The notes below the pieces were generated by a model. The model searched no databases, was not told the DNA's origin, and was given only the letters and a program-made list of their open reading frames with translations. 64,000 nucleotides of DNA, from NCBI RefSeq assembly GCF_963576545.1, contig NC_083636.1, positions 4,654,856-4,718,855 on the forward strand, given 5' to 3'. Every line of letters starts with the position of its first letter. The stretch's first letter is position 1. The position numbers and the translations under genes are program-made. Below, one piece after another: positions 58,046-64,000 of this stretch. Source of the stretch: Limanda limanda. Its lineage: Eukaryota > Chordata > Actinopteri > Pleuronectiformes > Pleuronectidae.

Positions 58046-58090
58046 GGAGGACCTGAGCTGGACTTGTGTCTGAAGGTCTTGACTCGCAGG

Positions 58091-58625
58091 ATGAACGCCC
58101 TCCGGACTCTGTTTCTCTTGGCTGCCGGCCTCTCTGTGGGTGAGTACAACTTCACAGAAAGCTTCACCCCCCCCATCTCCCTTGTGGAGAAATACAGTAT
58201 TTGTGATTCATCTGCATGTGCGGCGGTTGATGCTCCTTCTAGTCCTGTATAACCAGATCTTTCATCCTTCCACCTTGTTGTGCTTCAGCCCTGTCTCAGC
58301 ATCGCGTATCGCTCATCGGCCGGCAGGCTTGGTACTACATTAACTACGGCTGCTGGTGTGTAGCGGCGGGTCTGGCACGACTGTGGACCGTTTGGACAGG
58401 TTGTGATTCATTCACCTTCTCAGCTCAGTGCTACCATTACATAAAAACGCAATTTCGCCCTGTCTGAACACTTTTGTTGTCAAACCTGCAGGGGCTGCCA
58501 AGCGCATGACCTGTGTTGGCGTCGCGCCATAAATCACCCCCGATGCAGGTTCTTAGTGGAGCTCCCTTACATCAGGTCCTACGACTACAGGTGTTACCCA
58601 GCAAGCGGGACAGTCACCTGTCTCG
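58091..58625 (+). pseudogene. pla2g1b-like: pla2g1b copy J: divergent class, frameshifted and lacking exon 4
   Basis: Exon 1 58091-58139 is intact. Exon 2 (58289-58399, using the shifted TTCAG acceptor as in E and G) has lost about 35 nt before the GGCCGGC block and carries a further indel in the calcium loop (YGCW then a broken frame). Exon 3 58492-58625 keeps QAHDLCWRRAINHP but the first Cys is Gly (GCQAHD). After GTGAGTGCACC the DNA jumps into flanking sequence, so exon 4 is gone. Relative of copy E. Clearly dead although the promoter is in place. Confidence 0.87.
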
Positions 58626-59365
58626 GTGAGTGCACCAAAAAGACGATCTTCTGCGTAAAGGTCTCTTTGTTTTGTTTTTTGTCGCTGCTGTTGTTTCAGA
58701 ATCGACGTGGTGATGATTTGTTGATGAGAAGATGCTCGACATTCAGATAAATTGCTGTCATTAAATGAAATGTCTTGTTGGTACTTTGACTCGTGCTGGT
58801 TCATGCACATTATCCATTTTGAGAGATATTTGTATTAAAGATCCTGTTACAGTTCATATCCGTGTGCAGTTTGAGTCGTGTGTGTTGTCAGCTTCAATCA
58901 AACACTGTTTATTTGTAAAGGGTGATGAGATGTTTGGACTAACCAGGCAGCGTCTTTTGAAATGTTTAAAACAGGAAAATGACAAACAGCCTCAGACTAC
59001 AAGAGAGAGTTGGAAGAAAAGTGGGAGAAATTAGCTTTACTCAGAAAGACTGAGGAGAGGACTCATGGAATTAGTTATGAAAACAGAGAATGGAGTCACT
59101 GAAAGAGGTGCAGCAACAAACCATTCATTTATTTCTTTACTTTATATGATTATATAAAAAAGTTGAAAATATAAAAACTTTTTACCTGAAATGGAAGAAG
59201 AATAAATCAAGAGTAAAGACGCTTTTTTTAATGACTTGACTCACGTTTAAGTCGAATACAAACGTACATACATTACTTTTTTGTAATATTTCCTATGAAA
59301 CCTGGATGAGAACAATCAACCACTCATGTATTAATCTCCCGCTTTTGCAGCAAAACTAGAATTAA

Positions 59366-59880
59366 TAATCAATCAAGTTTTATTTGTATAGCCCACATTC
59401 ACAAATCACAATTCGTCTCATAGGGCTTTAACATGGTGTGACATCCTCTGTCCTTAACCCTCAACAAGAGTAAGGAAAAACTACTAAAAACCTTTTTAAC
59501 AGGTAAAAATATGTAGAAACAGGACGGACAGAAGTGCAATAGATGTCAAGTGTTAAGAAAACATCATCAGGATTAAAGTTTTTAGCAGCATCGATGAGGG
59601 TAAACATTTTTTCAATACTATATGTGAAGCAGTCCTGCTGCAATCATAGTCTCTGGTCAGCAGCAAGATCACGATCCAGCATCAGGATGGGATCCACTAT
59701 AGTCCACAGTTATTGTCCACTGCCACCAGTTAGAATCCATTATCAGCTGCCGCCTCGGTCCTGGTCCACCATCAGCCGATGCCAGCGCGACAAAGGATCC
59801 TCCATTACCACTACGATCAGCAGGCACGATACAGAATCCACCGAACTGGATCCACCATTGCGATCCACAATCATATCCAT
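59366..59880 (-). mobile_element. 3' end of a LINE (minus strand), left part
   Basis: ATCAATCAAGTTTTATTTGTATAGCC and the following lines are a common 3' end of fish L2/Rex-type LINEs in reverse. It is cut at 59880 by the solo LTR and probably continues at 62470 toward the reverse transcriptase remnant. Confidence 0.6.
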
Positions 59881-62469
59881 TGTTGGGACTGAGTTCCCAG
59901 TGATCTGACTTATAACAAAGAGTCATAAAACTTGGGAACTGGCCTCAGGAGACCCCTTACATTTAAAAATCCAGCATGGACCTCTTATCTCCATGTGGCA
60001 GAAGATCATTTCCTGGGTCCCCCACTGTAAACCGCCCCTTGGGGCCAAATTCTGATAGTTAATTGGCCGGGGGCCACACTGACCCCTGACCCCTCCTCCC
60101 GGGGGGAGTCACCTAGAACATGACTTAAATAGGCTGAGCTCACAGAAACCTTTCTCTTTCTACTCAGATGCTGAAGTTGCACTGGACCCCCAGGGGTCTT
60201 CCTAGTTAACTCAGTAACTTAAGGAAGCAATAACTAAGTCTCTTTGTTCTCTTTTCCACCCTACTCAAGTTGCAACAGACCTTCCGAGGCCGACCACGCG
60301 ACTCAGTAACTAAGGAGGCGATTAGACGTTTGTTTAATATCATTTTATTTGAAGTCGTTTCATTTTCTTCTTTTATTTCAGTCTAAGTTTTATTTCTGAT
60401 AGGACTCTTTGCTGTTTTAACTTGAAAGGCCGAAACAGGAAGCACCCGCGGGACGGCACTTCCACAGACTTTTTCTTTTTCACGATCCACAAACGGCTTC
60501 CACAAAGCCGTTCCCTGCAGAAGCGCGACGTTCATCCCGCTGAGGAGTAAGAGGCAATCCACTCCGTTCCTGTAAAGCAGCACGATCTCCGCTGTTACAG
60601 AAGAAGACGAAGTTTCATTCCGTCAAGACAGCACGAATAATTCGCTTCCTTTTCCGGTCCAGCGGCCGAGCCCGGAGCTCCGCTCGTGAGAGAGACCACG
60701 TGATTCACTGGCCCCCGACACATTCGCGCAGACGCGCAGGCACATCGCGAGGGTTGTACAGTAAGAGACTTGATTATCTGGGCAGATACGTAGCATATTG
60801 TTTAATATTTGATTGTATTTGTTGCGAGACCGCTGAGTCTCATTGTTTTAGCCGGCTACGACGAGCCGCTACTTCCGGTTCATTTCCGGGTTTTGTGTTA
60901 GTGCTTGAGCGCCGCGAGGAAAGCCTCCGCCCGCACTGTTAACGTCTGTGTGAGTCTGCAATGATTTCACCGATCAGAACCTCGGCCCACAACGTTCGCT
61001 TGAGGGCTGAGGGGTGAATCACTGTTAATCTATCTCTGGCGTGTTTTTAAGAGCTTCTTTGAACTCTCCTTACATGTTTTTCTCTCTCTCTCTCTCTCTC
61101 TCTCTAAACCGACCTATACACACTTCTGACCTGTATTTATAATACAGGTCATGTCACATAGTTAAATCTATGCTTAGAGAGGCTGAACACATCTGGAAAC
61201 CATTCGGCCCCCAAAGCCAAGCAGAGATAAGAATTCTCTTTGTCTAAAATTTCCTTTGTGTAATTCATGTGACGACCACCAGTGTGCGCTCCGGCCACAT
61301 GGTGTCATTAACATAGACTCCATCTTGAATAACGCAAGTTAACCCACCATTTTGAGTCTATTATTGCCACGCCTCCGCGCTCTCTCTCCTCCCATCCTGG
61401 CTCTAAATTCATAACGGCTCCGCCATCTTGTTTTGTAGTCAATCCGCCATTTTGAGAGTTTTTAGGCCTTGATTCCACGAATCATGATCGGCCGCCATCT
61501 TAGATGTGACTGCGTCATCGCCACGCCCCTTTCTTTTCTCTCGCTCTCTCTCTCACACACACACACACACACCCACACACACACAGACACTTTGATAGAC
61601 ACAGACAGATACACACACACAGAGACACATAGATGGACCAGAGGTTACATGCGTGTTCTAAATTGTGATAAGCTGCTGTTGTTATCTTTGAAATATGGGA
61701 GTTTGTTAAAATGATAAATCATTAAATAACACTAACTTTATTTCACATACACACACATAGACACACATACACAGAGAGACACTTTGACACAGACACACAC
61801 ACACAGAGACAGACATACATAGGTAGACCGCAGGTTTTACATGTATTTTCTGAATTGTGATAAGTGCTGCTGCTGTGTTTATCTTTGAAATATCGGAGCT
61901 TGTTAAAATGATGAATCATTGAATAACATTATAACTTTATTTCCCCTTTTTAATAAATACCTTTGTAATTAAAGTTTCTGTAGTCTGTGATTATTTGTGC
62001 ATAAGTGTGTGAATACAGCTGGATTATGATTGCCTGTGCTCGAACTTAGAAGCCTTCACTGTTTATTAAGTAATCGTTAATATTAAAATATTGACATTAT
62101 TAATTTGACATTTATCATTATGAGACTGATAATTATAGCTTGATATGTTGGTCCCTGGAAACCAGGGTGGTGCCCCCCTTTCTCAATTATTAATATAGAT
62201 AGTATTATTCTTAAATTGATAATTTTATTGTTTTTGACTAATTATTTTCATTATTCTTGGTTGATAACCTTATCATTGTTAATTGATAGCTTGTACTTTC
62301 TAATTGATAATTCCTATTTTCTCATTAGTGGTTTTATTGTTATTTGATTACTGATCATCTTCAATTAATAGAAAAAATATTTTTGATAGATAATTTTTAT
62401 TATTTTAATAATCATATTTCATGATTATTAATAATTAGCCAACGTCAAGTCTACTCCTATTGCACAACA
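59881..62469 (-). mobile_element. solo LTR, 2.6 kb family, copy 4
   Basis: TGTTGGGACTGAGTTCCC...CCTATTGCACAACA, target duplication CCAT (59877-59880 and 62470-62473), 2589 bp. Contains the CT and CA microsatellites and the CCGCCAT motifs of the family. Confidence 0.93.
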
Positions 62470-62670
62470 CCATGGTGCGGCCACAGCTGTGGCCCTGCAT
62501 CCGCGGGCGCTAAGGCACAGAAACCCCGGGAAAGGGGTCAAGTTAGTAACATGTACTGATGAGATAAGAATTACCTTGATGTGTTAGGGATGGAGAAAAG
62601 GAAGGAGAAGCAGGAGGGGCAGGAAAGAGAAGCTCCGTGTGTCTTGTGTCATAAATTCCACTAATTAGCT

Positions 62671-64000
62671 CTAACTATAAGCTTTATCAAAAAGGAAGGT
62701 TTTGAGTCTACTTTTAAACGAACAGAGCGTGTCTGCTTCCCTAACTGAAAGTGAGAGATTATTCCACAGCAGTGGGGCTTGATGGCTAAAAGCTCTGGCT
62801 CCTACTCTACTTTTAGAGACTTTAGGGACGACAAGTAAACCTGAGTTCTGGGATCGGAGTGCTCTAGTAGGTTGATATGGTATTAAGATCTCTTTAAGGT
62901 AAAAAGGTGCCATATCATTAAGGGCCTTGAAGGTGAGGAGGAGAATTTTAAATTCTAGTCTTGATTTAACAGGAAGCCAGTGTAGCGATGCTAATACTGG
63001 AGAAATGTGCTCTCTTTTCTTAGTTCTTGTCAGGACACGTGCTGCGGCATTTTGGACCAGCTGCAGTCTGAGTCTTTAACGACTTACTGCTGGAGCCTGA
63101 TAATAGTGAATTACAGTAGTCCAGTCTCGATGTAACAAAGGCGTGGACTAGTTTTTCTGCATCTTTTTGCGAAAGGACATGTCTGATTTTTGAGATATTA
63201 CGCAAGTGGAAAAACGCGGTCCTAGAAATTTGTTTTAAGTGACTATTAAAGGACAAATCAGGGTCGAAGATCACTCCCATGTTCCTGACTGTTTCATTGG
63301 AAGCAAGGGCAATGTCATCTAGCGCAGCTATATCATTAGATAATGTTTCTCTAAGGTGTTTAGGGCCGAGTATTATAACCTCAGTTTTATCTTAGTTTAA
63401 TAAGAGAAAATTGTGGGTCATCCAGGTTTTTATGTCCTTGAGACATGCTCGAAGTTTAGTTAATTGATTACTTTGATCAGGTTTTATTGACAAATATAAC
63501 TGGGTGTCATCCGCATAACAGTGAACATTTACCGAGTGTGTCCTGATAATGTTTCCTAGTGGAAGCATATATAATGAGAATAAAATTGGGCCGAGCACAG
63601 ACCCCTGTGGAACACCATGGTTAACTTTGGTGCGCACAGATGACTCATCATTCATTTGTACGAATTGGGAGCGATCAGAAAAATATGATTTAAACCAGTT
63701 TAGGGCCGTTCCTTTAATGTTAATTAACTGTTTTAGTCTTTGTAATAAAATTTGATGGTCAATTGTGTCGAATGCTGCACTGAGATCTAACAGAACAAGG
63801 ACAGACACAAGTCCCTGATCTGAAGCTATTAGAAGGTCATTAGTGACTTTTGCCAGGGCTGTCTCTGTGCTGTGATTGGTTCTAAACCCAGACTGAAAGT
63901 CTTCATATATATTATTTTCCTGGAGAAACTCACACAGCTGATTGGCTACAACTTTTTCTAAGATTTCAGAGAGGAAGGGGAGATTGGATTGGATTGGGTT
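62671..64000 (-). pseudogene. LINE reverse transcriptase (L2/Rex-type), decayed, runs off the right edge
   Basis: From the right edge to 63392 the minus strand is open and shows reverse transcriptase blocks in order: SGFRTNHSTETALAKV, LLDLSAAFDTIDH, GVPQGSVLGP and YADDTQLYLS with the catalytic Asp pair. A TAA at 63392 follows NFLLLN where a sense codon is expected; the same frame resumes with MGVIFDPDLSFNSHL (63280-63020) and breaks again. The C-terminal part appears at 62913-62671 (SFKSRLKTFLFDKAYS). Two or more breaks make it inactive. The endonuclease domain would lie beyond the window. Confidence 0.88.

Noticed and set aside
9971..58625. Snake-type venom PLA2 genes
   Set aside because: The propeptide with a basic cleavage site, the signal peptide style and synteny with prkab1 fit pancreatic group IB PLA2 of fish; nothing indicates a venom role.

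Overview
This is a eukaryotic window, almost certainly from a ray-finned (teleost) fish. It has introns with GT-AG borders, vertebrate gene families, CA/GT microsatellites, and a dense load of typical fish transposons (hAT, PIF/Harbinger, Tc1, L2/Rex-type LINEs, LTR elements). No bacterial or phage genes, CRISPR arrays, rRNA or tRNA genes were seen.

The left 6.3 kb carries one complete single-copy gene, prkab1 (AMP-activated protein kinase subunit beta-1). It has seven coding exons, 269 codons, and a probable noncoding first exon with an NRF-1/CRE-type promoter near 1400-1568. The rest of the window, from about 9.9 kb to 58.6 kb, is a same-strand tandem array of ten copies of a secreted phospholipase A2 of the pancreatic group IB type (pla2g1b). 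Each copy has the same four-exon plan: signal peptide, propeptide plus calcium loop, catalytic His-Asp exon, and a C-terminal Cys-rich exon. Four copies are intact (15.7, 26.3, 47.5 and 53.6 kb). One is open but has lost its stop codon and gains a 58-residue tail (32.3 kb). Five are broken: exon 1 lost (10.0 and 23.0 kb), start codon lost (30.2 kb), calcium loop lost (31.4 kb), last exon lost (58.1 kb). The copies fall into four sequence classes. Intact D (26.3 kb) and H (53.6 kb) sit in a recent duplication of about 5 kb.

The DNA between the genes is made of repeated flanking modules, so insertions can be read directly against empty sites in sister modules. This dates many elements after the gene duplications. 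The main ones are: a 2.43 kb hAT that contains a second transposon (9-bp target duplication) carrying a scrambled histone H3 fragment; a Harbinger-like element holding a solo LTR; a retroelement family with unusually long (about 2.6 kb) LTRs present four times, three as solo LTRs; one internal-region-bearing member with a gag-like region, a tRNA-Met-type primer site and a foldback right end; and, nested in its LTR, a miniature LTR element with apparently identical LTRs. A LINE (reverse transcriptase on the minus strand) runs off the right edge and is split by the last solo LTR.

All exon borders, target duplications and paralogue comparisons were read by eye from the sequence. Gene names rest on recognising the protein families. 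Percent identities and species assignment were not computed.
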